Positions 13,301 to 25,760 of a stretch of 64,000 nucleotides of DNA are shown in pieces. The DNA comes from Eumeta japonica (lineage: Eukaryota; Arthropoda; Insecta; Lepidoptera; Psychidae). How positions within the stretch are numbered: position 1 is the stretch's first letter; each line of letters starts with the position of its first letter. The position numbers and the translations under genes are program-made. The notes under the pieces were generated by a model, which did not search any database, was not told where the DNA came from, and saw only the letters and a list, made by a program, of their open reading frames with translations. The DNA lies in NCBI GenBank assembly GCA_005406025.1, contig BGZK01000537.1, positions 62,001 to 126,000 on the forward strand, in the 5' to 3' direction.

Positions 13301-14280
13301 GTACAAGAAAAAGTGCCATGTTGATGAGGAAAAATAACAAATAAGACACCTAAGACGGTCAAGTGCGAACGCATATTTTTATATAAGTGGTGTTCCGTTC
13401 GCTACAATTTCAAATTTTTACTACTAATGCAATATTTGAGATTGATATAGTGAAACAAAAAGTTTCACTAAAAAAAATAATTTCGACAAAACGGTATATA
13501 TAATAAAAATTGGTAGTGCTAATAGTACCTACTACAATCAATTATGAGCATTCATCTCACTTTGCACGGGATCAATTTGGAGTGTAATATACCTATATCT
13601 CATATGCTATATTAATATGCCGAAGATTTAATATAAGCCGTAGTGATCTTGTTTAGAAATAAATTAAATTGTTATAAATTAGAAATTCACCTTGTTTGTA
13701 TTGTTCGTGGTAACAATAATGATCATTTCTGACGAAATTCATTTTGTGTGATTTATGTCGTAAAAATGAAACCTTTAAATCGTTCCACAGGAGTTGGGTA
13801 GATGTAACTATTCTTTAATAATAAAAAAAAGTGAAATTTGACTAAGAGACCGAAGAAGATGTGATCCGATCTTGATATAAAGAAAATTAATGATGAGCGG
13901 GATCATCGCACGTGTGCAGAGGATGGAAAAAGAACTGTCATAAATATGAATTTAATTTATTTTATCATAAGTATACAATTAAACGCTATTCACAAAATAA
14001 TCAAATTTTATACTAGATCTTTTGCCTGGTTTCTATCACCCACAGCAAGGGGGCACCCATACTGTTATTTGAGATCGAGGGGCTTGGAGCCCGGGCGCCG
14101 CACACGCACTGGTCCGCATTGAGGATTCAGCTGATAACAACCGATGTCGCCAATGGGTCGATAAATTCAAATTCAAAATATCTTCCTTTCGTAGGTTATA
14201 AGATAACACTTAACATGCGTCATAACATTTAAAGAGTTTACAGTTTTTTTTTAATTATTTCCACTTTTTTAATATTTAAT
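13301..14280. other. A+T-rich non-coding stretch
   Basis: Nothing is recognised apart from a small G+C-richer patch at about 14,040-14,160. That patch is followed by AAATTCAAATTCAAAA, a kind of tail sometimes left by retroposons. No element body was identified upstream. Confidence 0.4.
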
Positions 14281-14284
14281 GTAT

Positions 14285-14665
14285 ATTGATAACGTCCAGA
14301 GCCGGCGGCTTGAGATACTCTCGTAGTATACTTTCGATAACAACGCTCTGGCTGACCGACAACCACTGCTGGCCGGCTGACTGGTTAACGGTGGAAAAAA
14401 TCGCACCCCCTCATACCTAAATGAGTACGACCACAAGTATACTTAGAGCAGAGATTTGCCGCAACTCGCAAGTTTTCCTTTAACCATAATAAGATCATGT
14501 GCTATACGGTTTGAATCGATCGCGGTGCGGGCGCTTTGATCACGTGTTGTTTACAGAACGACTTCTTTCGGCGTGTCGCCAACATGGGACAAAAGTCGCG
14601 ACAAAGGCGATGCGGGTCGGTAGCTGCGTCAACCGAATCGGTTTAAATTTACTTAGGGTATGAAA
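14285..14665. promoter_or_regulatory. CpG-containing unique island
   Basis: High-complexity DNA with CpG words and candidate factor sites: ACAAAGG near 14,595 (TCF/SOX type) and TGTTTAC near 14,550 (forkhead type). There is no reading frame. Such short words occur often by chance, so the regulatory reading is speculative. Confidence 0.25.
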
Positions 14666-15274
14666 ATTACGGTTCCGCTGTTAAAACCTTTCACTAAATA
14701 TTCTCATTCGCAAGTACAAAGTGATTTCATAAGTATTTATTAAATTATATACAAATGTTAATATTCTTCCTGAAGACCTCAGAGAGTATCTCAATTAGCT
14801 TACAAGTAATAATGAAAGATATTCGTTCAAAAAATCGATTGTATTATTGTATTACATATAGTTAGATATTACATATTATTATTATTATTATACATATCGC
14901 GTTTATTAATTTCAAATTAATTATGAATATTTGTTTTGTAATCGTAGCTTTTATTCTAATTTGTTAGTTTGATAACTAATTGTAAAATTGTTTTTTTTTT
15001 TATATTAATATTACATTATTACATTCCTTTCTCTATTAGATATAGCACTTCAAAGTTGAATTAATGAGTCTCAGTTTGGAGACAGGTTAGATGACAACTT
15101 GAGAAACTTCGAGACACTATAAATTTGTAATCACTAAACAATCCGCAACTAGTAAACTGTGATAATGTCTACTTATATTACACGAGCTATATGTTACAGG
15201 TTTTCAGTAGTTACAGAACTAAGCGTGGGTCTTTACCGCTACGAAGTAAATGGCCGAAGTGGTAAAACGTATAG

Positions 15275-15405
15275 GATTATTAGGAGATATGGAGTAGTAT
15301 GGTTTAGGATATATATATATGGATTATATTAAGGTATATGGCCCGTACCATATATATAGGTCCCATACTGTATGGGGTACGATGTGAGGTATGGTACGGG
15401 GTCGG
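15275..15405. repeat. Degenerate GGTATAT-type simple repeat with small hairpins
   Basis: Irregular TATGG, GGTATGG and TATATA repeats include two short perfect stems: TATATGG/CCATATA near 15,335-15,355 and CCCATAC/GTATGGG near 15,362-15,378. This is low-complexity DNA with local pairing potential. Confidence 0.5.
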
Positions 15406-15665
15406 GCAGCAGAAGTATACACTCGCACTGCGTCCACCCCCCACTTCTATCCACCAATACAGCGCGTGACAACATCCATTCGCGGATAAATTACAGTGGC
15501 AATGATGCCTTATACTAATTTGTTTTCGTAGTCCATGTCAGTCGATCTAGCTTGCGCACGCACCGAGATGGCTACGGACGACTAACGTCAGAATAAGACT
15601 AAATACGGCCTAAGAGCAGACGTCGGTGATGGTTGTTTCTGTAGTTAGTTCGAGGGGCAATCGAA
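15406..15665. other. CpG-containing unique segment
   Basis: Balanced, high-complexity sequence with no frame and no recognised repeat. It is similar in character to the other islands between 11.8 and 18.9 kb. Confidence 0.25.
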
Positions 15666-17180
15666 AGTCATCTTATACTAAAAAGTAATGTATAAAAAAA
15701 ATATAATAACGACGATGGAATATACAAGTAGACGTTAATTTTCTTCATGACCTACGCTCTATTTATAGTTTATTGTCCTTATAGTTTTGGCGTTGGTTTT
15801 GTCACGTTTTTAAAAAATAAATTATTAAAAATTAATATGACTGGTCATTTCGAATATCAATAATTGTTCTCTGCTGATTGCATGGTATTATAATTTATAT
15901 AAGGATTTTAATTTTTTTAATCTGATCTCGCCACAATTTATACAGGACCAAGAATAATCGGTCCTTATTAAAAGAACCAGAGTCCAAAGCAAATGATTCT
16001 GAAGAAAGGAATTGAAACTGCGTTCTACAAGAAATGTTCATTTGGGATTTAATTACTTACACAGAAATGCTTATTTTTATATTTTTTTCATTCTTTCAAT
16101 AGTACCATTTTTACATTTAATATTTTTTTAATAAATAATAGTAATAAAAGTAAAATAAAAACAACAAGTATATTTGCTAATGTTATAGAAGACAATAAAA
16201 TAATGTTCAAACGATATTAACCAACAGTGGAATTTTCATGTATACAATCAGTTATAGACAGTGGCGAAATTCTTCAACAGAATGCTCTACATTAAGTTGT
16301 AATAATTTATTACAACACATTGACGTCATCTATGGGCACAAAACACTGTGCATAAGCTTTGTTTGAATTGTAGGTCGATGTTAGAACGACTCAATTTTAA
16401 CTTAGCACTTATACTCTCAATATAAGAATATTTCTATACAAAAGTTTTATGGACTCAAAAATTATCTACTGACGGTTAGTGGTCTACGATTTTTCATTTT
16501 TATAAAGTTCAGTCTACCATATTTTGAGAGAAATGATACCATTAGTTTTGTAACATTGTACATAATATACAATCCATCTTTTCATCTGTTTAATTTTTAT
16601 ATTATATTAACTTCTTATCTAACACACTTTCTACATATGTATATGTACATAAAACCCCCTAATTCTAATACCCAATATATAACTTCTATATATAACCTCC
16701 CATATTTATTTACCAACATTGATCGGTTATGAAGATTCGTCTACTATTGGTACGAGAGAGTTTTTTACAGAAAAAAACAACGCAATGAAATATTTATGAC
16801 CAATACAAGAGTATATTTTTACAATGCGTTCATATCCATTAAATACTAATAATATCGTTAAAACGCATAAGACATAGGTACGAGTCAATTTACAATATAT
16901 ATATATTTTTTTTATGTGTAATAAAATTCAAAATACTTACACATACATTTTTGTTACTAAAAAAAAGTATGTTTGTACAAAAGCAAACCGACTTTTATTA
17001 ATTTTTGTTTTACTCAAACTACTTAGTCAATTATTACTACTGTTTCAGTTTAACTATTCGAAAATTGGTTCAGTTAAGTTACACTCTCTTAACAGAGTAC
17101 TTTGTAGGTCAATACTCGTGTACCCAAAAGTTCGAATGTTTACTTGTTTGGATATTTCTTCATTCAAATAAGGGTGAAGA
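15666..17180. other. A+T-rich non-coding stretch
   Basis: Nothing recognised. The two overlapping short frames near 16,914-17,220 have A+T-driven composition and no domain. Confidence 0.5.
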
Positions 17181-17236
17181 AACTTTCTGTCGCTTCGCTT
17201 CAGTTCGCTTTAGGACCTGAATTAACACGGTCAGAG

Positions 17237-17264
17237 TTCTTGAACGTCCCAGAAAGTTCGTGAG
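17237..17264 (+). promoter_or_regulatory. Heat-shock-element-like array
   Basis: Six alternating 5-bp units follow the heat-shock factor pattern nTTCnnGAAn: TTC (17,237), GAA (17,242), TCC (17,247), GAA (17,252), TTC (17,257) and GAG (17,262). Four units are perfect and two are off by one base, with exact 2-bp spacers throughout. Trimeric HSF is known to bind such alternating arrays. A TATA-like TATATTTA lies about 60 bp downstream (17,324). A 71-codon ATG frame starts at 17,481. A heat-inducible promoter reading plus is therefore plausible but unproven. Confidence 0.5.
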
Positions 17265-17280
17265 AGGATACACTATGACC

Positions 17281-17930
17281 GATAGATGCTACGTGAATCG
17301 TATCAGATCGTTCGCTAACCCAATATATTTAATGAAATTTTAGTAATTGCAAGTGGTAACGGCCAGACCGAAGTTAGAGAATTCAGAAGCACCATTAAAA
17401 ATATATAGAGTCAAGTGTGAAATCCGATCTGTATGGCTAGCGTTTATCAAAATATATATTTAAGGAATAAGAATTAAGAAATGATAGACAATTCAGGTTT
17501 TTGGCATTCTACTGTTGATACAACGACCGTTGTTACCGATGAAGTCACTACTTACGGAACCAGCGGCTTAACGTACTCTTTAAGACACGATGCAAGTAGC
17601 TTACTTTTCGTCCGTGATCAGGAAATGAACTCATTACTTTTATATTCAAAAGCAAAGAGCTGTACACGTATAAGGCCTGCACATGTGTTATATTAAAAAA
17701 TATACATTAAGATGTGATTTTGAGCAGTGAAGCAGGATGGTATCAATCATTATGCGGTTTTAAGTGTTTTTCTAATAATGATCGTGAATTTCCGAATTTT
17801 TTTTACGTTAAACATCTCATTATCAGTGTAGCTTTTTCTAAAATTCACGGAAAATTGTGCCACGTTTTAATATTTTAAAGTACCTGTACTAAAGATATTG
17901 AATACGATCAGTTAGTTCATTTAGCGTGCA
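17281..17930. other. Non-coding or possibly transcribed DNA below the HSE array
   Basis: It contains the TATA-like box at 17,324 and a 71-codon frame at 17,481-17,696 (plus). The frame begins with ATG in an acceptable context and encodes a Thr/Ser-rich N-terminus (MIDNSGFWHSTVDTTTVV). The protein is not recognised. Whether it is translated cannot be decided from sequence. Confidence 0.25.
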
Positions 17931-17937
17931 CATCATT

Positions 17938-18235
17938 CAGCGCCGGTGGCTCACTGGTTAAGAACTATATTTTCGAATGAGAAGGTACCAGATTTATTCG
18001 TAACCCAAATCAAAACGACCAATAAGTTTTCAACTTAAGTCAAATCAAACAATTCGTGCTTCGGAGAGCACGTCAAGCCATCGCGGATGTCGCCATCACC
18101 CCGGTGACGAGGGGCGCACACGTTTACACTAAATACGTGCGTGTGCGCTGATTGAGTGCGTAACATCTTATCCGATGATCTCTTCAATACGATTTTGCTA
18201 TAATTTCTTACGTCTAAAATCACATTCATTATTTT
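17938..18235 (+). mobile_element. tRNA-derived SINE, decayed
   Basis: The head CAGCGCCGGTGGCTCACTGG resembles the tRNA-like start of lepidopteran SINEs. An A-box-like TGGCTCACTGG lies at 17,947-17,957, and a degraded B-box region lies near 17,991-18,005. The body includes CAATAAGTTTTCAACT and GTGCTTCGGAGAGCACGT (itself a small hairpin), both typical of these SINEs as I recall them. The 3' end is unclear. The internal RNA polymerase III promoter is probably dead because of the B-box changes. Confidence 0.6.
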
Positions 18236-18339
18236 AAACTATGAACTATTCGATGGTTTGCAGCATTACGTAACATGATAATTACCCAATCTATAAGTCA
18301 TAAGTTTTCAAGAAAGTGCTATAATTTTAGACGGATTTT

Positions 18340-18920
18340 AAAACGGATTTCTATTTACGAAATTAACGTAGTTTTCGGATCGACGGTACAAAGTTTTGCA
18401 AATTCGGCCACCTAACGCTGCATATCGTTTAACGTTTTCGCTCATTTATCGTCGTGATCGAACGAAAATCGGCCGACACGTAACACATTACACCGTTACG
18501 AGTGTTCCGTTTCCACGATTTGGAAGCAAACAAACGGGAGCGCCCCCTTAACAGCACGACCCGGGAAGTCGTAACGGGAGACGCGACGGCACGGGATACG
18601 GACGCGGGAACGTCCAACGGTGTTTACAATATTCGCCTGAGAAGTCATGAATATTTGAGGGGCCGTTGATAGCGAAGCGTCGCACGCGCATTACCGGCTA
18701 CATTAACGCGAAAGGAATTCGCGTGCGCCCCCCTAATAGGCGAGGACACGCCGCAAACACGAGGCCCGCTCGGAGTGTATAGGGGCTGACAATTATGACG
18801 GAGGGGCCTTCATATATACAGCGGGCACATACATACAAAGCCCAAATGTAAATTAGCATACGTACATGATACATGCAAAGCTATGACACGATTGTATTGC
18901 GCGTGATTATGCACATGGCA
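18340..18920. promoter_or_regulatory. CpG-rich unique island
   Basis: Nearly 600 bases of unique G+C-rich DNA with many CpGs (18,460-18,620 and 18,655-18,790), no repeat match and no credible frame. It is the longest such block outside 11.8-12.6 kb and the strongest composition-based candidate for conserved regulatory DNA. Confidence 0.3.
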
Positions 18921-19857
18921 CCTAATAACGATTTCGGCAGCTCCTCAGTTAATGTTGATACTGCAATGAGAGTTCATTACAGTATATTGCGTTTCCAAAG
19001 CAAGGAGGTTCGAACAGGCATCTCTTTGTGAAGACATATTTTTTACTCCAAAATTCCATAATAAATACTTATTAATGTACGTTGCTGGATCTATTTCTAA
19101 TTTTAATTAAAGTGATTGAAAAGTCATATTTTTTATTATCAATATACAATCATCGTATAAACAAGCTTTTATAATAATTAGACCGGTGATGATCAGCAGG
19201 GTCCCCGGTATGAGAGATCTGATATTTAGATTGACTGCCCATTTATTCGGCGTAACAATGAAGGCATATTTAAAAAAAAACAATAAATAATTGACCCATT
19301 AATTTAGTTTTATACAGATTTGACGAACCTGGTTCATTATTTTATCATCCATCAACACTGACTTAAGGTGTACATGACAGGTTGGCTGTGTGCATATATT
19401 AATTACAATAATACAAGTAAGTTAAAACAATTATATTGATTACAAAGTGCACTTAATCATGTACGGATGAACACTATTCCACAGACTATTAACATGAATA
19501 TGAAGAAGTATTCACGAATAATGCATTGTGTGCACTTGAACACTAGAAATAAGAAAATCTACATAAGAAATGGCGTTTGTTAAATTCTACAGTGAAAGTA
19601 GTCTCTAGAAAAAATTCGTGTTTTATTTCGATCGAAAATTACACTTTAAAAATCCCTTTTTGTTTATCACAAACATATTTTCTTTTAAAAGAAAATCTAA
19701 TCATTATTGTTTATTTAAGTATTTCCAATAAACATATAAGAAGAATTTTTTTTTCTTCCAGAGAATTTTTAAAATGATTCACGCGCCATACCACGTCTTT
19801 AAAGTAAACGAAATATAATGAGTGGCATTGTCGATTAACATCATAAAGCATAAGAAT
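18921..19857. other. A+T-rich non-coding stretch
   Basis: Nothing recognised. A T-arm-like word at about 19,008-19,020 was considered as a tRNA and rejected. Confidence 0.45.
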
Positions 19858-19935
19858 GTACAGAATTCCATAATATTATTATGGAATCATGAGAAAGTAC
19901 ACAATTCCATAATATTATTATGGAATCAATTATCT
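19858..19935. repeat. Tandemly duplicated palindrome, 39-bp period
   Basis: Two copies of a palindrome (19,865-19,887 and 19,904-19,926) have arms ATTCCATAA/TTATGGAAT around TATTA. Each is preceded by GTACA. The 39-bp period shows that the palindrome and its flank were duplicated together. Confidence 0.85.
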
Positions 19936-20580
19936 ATTATAACACAATACTGCAATAGATAACTTTCGATTTTTCTCATTCTAATATTAATAAAGTATAA
20001 CGATAATCCATCAATTATTAACTGTTTATATTATATTATAAATTCAGAGTTTTCATATTTTTAATAAGCTTCAAAAAATTCAGCTAAGGTGGGAAACGGA
20101 CTCTCGCAATTAGAGTTCTGTACCAACAAGTAAAAATAAGTTAGATTTGCACTGTCACAAAGTTTAAATTAAACGGGTGCAAATCACCCCTCAAACATTG
20201 AAACAAATTAACCTGTAGCAATATGGATATAAATATGTTTTAATGTTAGATGCTTATGCATGCTCTCATGGACAAGTGACTAAGTTGTTGCTATTGAAAA
20301 CTAAATATTGTGAATATCTAGAGACCTTGAGAACAATTAGAAAATTATTTTGGTTGTATTTATCCACAAATATCCTATGTTTAGGTTTTTTCGTGTTTTT
20401 AAAATATAGATAATACTGATAGGGTAAAACAGTAAATTAACGACTTTGGTAACAAGTAAACCGCAAAATATACACATAAGAAAATGTAATTTAACTTCCT
20501 TTAATACATTTTTGAATACTTATCCAACGGCACAGCGCATAGTGAAGTATGCAAAGAAACATTTTGCGTCCATTTTTATA
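19936..20580. other. A+T-rich non-coding stretch
   Basis: Nothing recognised. Confidence 0.5.
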
Positions 20581-20584
20581 GTAT

Positions 20585-20815
20585 TTTCGAGGTGTAAACG
20601 AGCAGGCGATCCGTCACAAAGTAGACGGTCAGCGCCGTCCATGGACACTCGCAATATCGGAGGAGTTACCAGTGTGTTGCCGGCCTCTTGGATGGGAATA
20701 GGATATCTGATGAAGGGCAGGCTGTTGGAGAAGAAGTGGGGTGACGGAAGGGGGAGAAGGCCCCGGAACTCTCATTCACTTGAAGAAATACAAAAGCCGA
20801 AGATGCTACTTCAAA
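20585..20815 (+). mobile_element. Lepidopteran dispersed repeat, partial copy
   Basis: The segment contains words I recognise from a very common repeat of moth and butterfly genomes: AAACGAGCAGGCGATCCGTC near 20,597, CCGTCCATGGACACTCGCAA near 20,636, and GTTGCCGGCC near 20,675. It is diverged and probably partial. A 127-codon open frame that runs through it (20,446-20,829) is therefore not a gene. The class of the element is not clear to me. Confidence 0.6.
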
Positions 20816-20829
20816 TCTGCGTTCTGTGA

Positions 20830-22735
20830 GAGTGTGATATTTCATCGGTTGAACCGATGCATTTTTGTGCTAAATCAAGTCGGACACAATATGGCTCTAC
20901 AACAGTTAAGTGTGTGGAAAATTAGCTTTAAATTTAATTTGTTTTTAATTTTCTCATGATATTTTATTGCGATTCTCATAACAAACCTGTTTGTACAATC
21001 CCATGAGAATCTATGAATAACTGGTAGAGGTATAAGGATATCACAAGCGCACATACGAACGGATAAACATGCTAAAACTATAGTTTTTTTTTACCTTTGC
21101 CTATGAAACACCAAAAAGTGACAGGTACATAAAGCATGTTGACGTTTAATAATGTATTCTACACAATAATTATATTCTGTAGAATATATTATCTTATCAT
21201 TTTTTGACGACATTTATATTTGCATTGATATTTGCACGTTCGAAGTTACAACTTTCGAAGTATATTATATATTTTCATCTCCCAGCAAGTAAATAGTGAC
21301 CATACAATAGATTCAAATACGCGCATGTGAATTGCGGATCAACGTTTACAGCATTGTACGGCCGCCTTGAAACCATAAGCAACTCGCGTTCTATATTAGT
21401 GTATGGGCTGCCTACTTACTCTATCATAAAACCGTGACAGAATGTGGTTGTGGTATGACGATGTTTAGAAAGTATTTAGATGTACCTAACTCCAAAGCGC
21501 CGATTTTGGATTTCTTATCTATATGTTTGTTTGTTTGTTTGTTCCAGAATCTTGCAAGAGCTACTGCACCCGTTTTGATGAAACTTGTTGTGATTCAAAA
21601 GTTTATAATTAGTCTTAAAACTGTTATATATTTTATCTTGCTATTATGACGGAATCCAGAGAAAATAACAATAATCCTACAATTACACTACATTTTTTTT
21701 TTCACAAAGAAGTGTAATCAATGCAAAATAAGCTGTCTTTTCGAGTACAATACAAAGCATAAGTCTTTGTCGCTCTGAACTGTCTACGAATGATGCGATG
21801 TGCATCCCCGACCCTTTCCTCTTCTCCCTCGCACTTCTATTTTATGCCAATGCGACGCTTTCTATGACTAATATCACAGCAGCAAAGATTCGTGCGTTGC
21901 ACTGTAAAAACTGCCTAATTGCCGCAGTTAGTACCGACCCTACCTGCTCGTTAGAGACTTTAATTACCCCACAAGACAAAGATTTGTATGTTTAAAAATT
22001 AACTTTTTTTTTGAATCTTGGTGTTTCTAGTTTTTGTAAATACAAAAAACAAGTATCTAAAATACCCATAATAGTACACGCCGAGTTGCTTAGTTTTAGG
22101 TCGAATAGGGCTGTGTATGTCCGAAGATAACTTAAAACTTATATATTAAAGAAGAGTGAGATTTATGTGGTCTTGCACTAGATGCCACTCGAACGGAAGC
22201 TGTAATAATGCTATATCTGCCTTTTATCTACGGCACTTCCCGCGTGGCCTTGTAATAGATCCTTTAATTTTTTTATGATATCACTCTTAGAAAATCATAT
22301 CCCGAAACACACGATAAACACAATAAACGGTCGGGATCGACAGAAGGACGGGACTGAGAATCAAGAGTGAGATGGGGAGTTTATTTTAAAACGAGTTTGG
22401 CATCGGAATCATAAGTAAAAGAAAAACCGTGCGATATACTAGGCGAAAGAATTCATTATAAATTTACGCGAACGCAGCCACGGGGAGAACCTAGTGTATA
22501 CCTAGATTCCTCGTGAACATTAACCCGATCGAGAATAACTATACGAAAAACTCACCATCAATCATTAAGCATAACACTCGACCCGCCCGCGGGTTCGACC
22601 TTGAGCTCGCAATTCGTCATTAATAACAAAAGCACACTTTCATTCCCTCAAAGGAAATGCAATTCAAAAACTAAAAAATTTCTTGAGTTAGTTTGGCTCT
22701 AAAAAGTATAAATAAAAACAAGTTAACAATAAATG
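20830..22735. other. Non-coding DNA with a short TTTG repeat
   Basis: A small (TTTG)n run at 21,522-21,543 is followed by CCAGAATCTTGC and ATGAAACTTG, which vaguely resemble other dispersed repeats. A balanced segment at 22,150-22,630 has a CpG-rich spot near 22,582-22,600. No gene is recognisable. Confidence 0.4.
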
Positions 22736-22739
22736 TTTA

Positions 22740-22966
22740 TAGAACGTATGTGAAAAACGAGAGGTCGATAACGAAGTCTCTAAAAATCCTGCTGTTGCCC
22801 AATGTAGTGGCATATTAAAAAAGGGTCACATTTTAAGCTTGCAATAAGCACTAAATACCGATGACAATGAAGCAAGAGGCGCATATAAAAAGCGCACCAA
22901 ATGCATACTTGAGGTGCCTGCATATCGTTATCGGAAATAGGTGAGAGATTATAAATAAATAAAACA
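22740..22966 (+). mobile_element. Decayed LINE 3' terminus
   Basis: The line-up GGCATATTAAAAAAGGGTCA and ATTTTAAGC corresponds to the conserved GILKKxxILS block of the RTE-type LINE C-terminus seen at 62.8 kb. It is followed by a remnant of the end of the frame, AYRYRK and a stop at about 22,938. A short ATAAATAAAT tail comes next. Much of the middle is diverged, so this is an older or related subfamily. Confidence 0.5.
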
Positions 22967-25490
22967 GAATTGTGTCAAGAAAAAATGTAGATGAAAGAAC
23001 AAGTTAAAAAGTAATGTATTCTACTGATAGCTAATGTAGAAAATACACTAGAGAGAGGTCGGTCAAGTCTTTGTTTTACGATAAAAATGTGCCCTCTATT
23101 ACCTATCTCAATTTCTAATATCAAGAAAAAAATCTGAGCAAACATATAAGCGCTTGTAACAGTGATGAAGATTGATTGCTGAGTTAGAACTGTTTTTCTG
23201 CCTGATCCGACATTATATTTCCGAAGTTCTTAGACATAGGCACGAATATTTAGGAATGTACGAGTTATCAGGAAGTAATTGCTATAATAAATTTTAAGAA
23301 CACATCACCGCCATACGGTCACCATTGCTTTCCTGTCGGTAAATTTATTGTTATGGTATTGTGCTGATTTGTCGTTTGGATATAGCCATTGTGTTTTTGT
23401 TTCAGACCATTGTTAACAATATATTTGAACCCATTTTTCTTTTTGAACCGATCGGTGATTAATACCATTTTCCACATTTTTTTAGCGATTTGATGCAAAT
23501 ACGTCAACCGAATTGGGTATTTTTTAGGCCATGATGGATGAAAAGAGGGATTCACATTCGTCACTACTTGTGATTTGTAATTATCGATCTGCCACAAGTA
23601 ATACTAATTCCTCATGGCTCTATTCATAGTTTAAAATACTCTATCGGTAATTGTATAGAATGATGCTCTCTCATAGAATTATTTTGTATATATAACCACA
23701 CTCTCGCAGAATATGGGACGCGAAGTAGCAAACTTCCGCTATTGAGTTTCGTCCAATGAGTGAGAGTTCCGGTGGCCCACATCCACTCTCCCTCCAACAT
23801 CAGCACGATCTTCCCCCATGCTATTCCCTGCCGGCAACGCAATGCAATTGCAATTGTCTATGGGCAGCTGTGACCGTCTACTTACTGCGATACATGGCAG
23901 CAGAACGCATTCCTACGTCTATGGATGATTATAATAATAAATGAAAAACAAAGTTTACATTAAGTAGTATAGACTTTCTGAGAGAACAAATAAACACAAT
24001 GATACACATGTGGTCTTAAAATGGTAATCCTCCTATTGTTTAAGTATTTGAGTCAAGCTACTAAAAGATGTTGTTGCTACTTAGCTAATTACCTGTAAAA
24101 TTATTCTTAGTAAAAGTCAAGCTGTACTTTTTTGTTAAGCAGATATCGATACATCGATGAATAGTATTGCAATATATGTTTATAATTGTATATACATTTC
24201 AATAATATTTCATAACACAGGTCACATCCGATCATAAGGATTAACATTACAGCATGAAATAAGTCTAACATACATTTGTGAAAGTTCTGAAATCTGGATG
24301 GAGTATACTTTCCTATTTTGAAACTAACGCAAAGTCGCCGTTGCCTAATAGATATCGTTTATCATGATTACAAGACGTTCTAAAAAAAAAAACAATTTGC
24401 ACACTCTTTTAGATCAGAGCGTAATAGAATTTTTTTTAATCAGATTTATTACATTTTCTCGAAGCATTTAGAGAGGCCTTAAGGAAGGGCCGGTAGCGGT
24501 AGGTAACGAAGTAAAACATTTATTTTTTTTGGAAGAGCGCGAAAAAGCAGTGACTTTACGCAATGTAATAAAACTTTCCAATTCAAATGTCTCAGTAAAT
24601 TATACAGGTTATCTAGATTTTCCTCGGGAGACTTAAAATATCATTTAATAAACTATGTGGCCTTAAGAAAATAGTTATATTGCTGTATATTAAATTTATA
24701 CAGCAAATTTCTTGAAAAAAATTTAATGAAAAACAATTAATGCTCTCAAAGGATTTTACGTTCCGAAGATATGTAATATGCGCATAAAAATAAAACAACA
24801 CTTAACAATCCTATAGTTGTAACATATATAAAATTTTATTTTTGATTTGTGTGCGAGTCATCAAAAATTAATTCAGAAATATTGCCCTGTGCTTGACGGG
24901 CCATACACCGTATTTCACTCTCAGACGTGCCGACGAAGATAGATAGTATTTCCGGTCGGCATATCGGAAATATGCGATTAGAATAAAACGAAGTAAACAT
25001 ATAGACGGCTATTAATAAATGTCAATAAAATAATATATTATGCAGGCTTTAAGTAAGGAGAACCGAGCAAACATGACAATTTAATAAGACTTACTTTGAA
25101 ATATAGTTTTGATAGTTTCTTTTTTTTTAAACATAGACCGATAATTCTTACTTTTAACGAGTCATATGTGGCCAGTCCACAGTTCTGCAGTCGTATCTAA
25201 ATTTATAATTATTAAACAGTGTCACCGAAGAACATAATGGTTATACAGAAGAAAATGTAGTGCACATAAAATACGACGATTTCCTTGTTACCTTGAATAA
25301 TTATAAAAATATTAAAATAAAAATAAATAATTCACTTATCTACAAATGGCCTTAATATAAATAACGATAAGTTTAAATGAAATTAATTCGCTATCGATTA
25401 CCACAAAAACATATATACTCATTTATAGCAAATTTATATACAGAACTGTTATAAAACCTACAATTTCTTTTCTAGTAGCGGTTAATTTCG
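22967..25490. other. A+T-rich non-coding stretch
   Basis: No repeat or gene recognised. The minus-strand 92-codon frame at 23,319-23,597 has no family I can name. A small perfect stem TATTTCCG/CGGAAATA lies near 24,948-24,972. Confidence 0.45.
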
Positions 25491-25760
25491 TAGAAGTGCT
25501 TTTGTTTCATTTAAACAATCAATCAGTAAGCGTTCTTGGCTCCGGCGCAAAAGGTGAGGGAGCAATATTTATCAGAGAACCTCCGAGCTTTGCACGATCT
25601 ACTTCTTTTTCGTGGAGGGGATGGCAATTATATTTTATTTCTGTTCGCAAGCTTTCGGAACAGCTTTTTGTCGAAAGTGGTCCCTCTCCATTTGTAAGAC
25701 GAACACAAACCGAAATAAATGTAGGGCTATTAGATTTTTAACACTTAATCTGTTTCGAAA
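25491..25760 (+). other. Unique segment with an 81-codon open frame, not recognised
   Basis: The frame at 25,496-25,741 has no ATG at its start and no recognised domain. Its base composition is more balanced than the neighbourhood. It may be regulatory DNA or a chance frame. Confidence 0.2.

Noticed and set aside
18945..19030. Possible tRNA: AGCTCCTCAGTTAATG followed 60 bases later by GGTTCGAAC
   Set aside because: The acceptor and anticodon stems cannot be drawn and the A-box is poor. The T-arm word alone is not enough.
20446..20829. 127-codon plus-strand open frame, the second longest in the window
   Set aside because: It starts at a TTG rather than an ATG, and its second half runs through a recognised dispersed repeat (20,585-20,815).
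23319..23597. 92-codon minus-strand open frame
   Set aside because: No recognised family and composition like the surroundings. It is too weak to call a gene without homology evidence.
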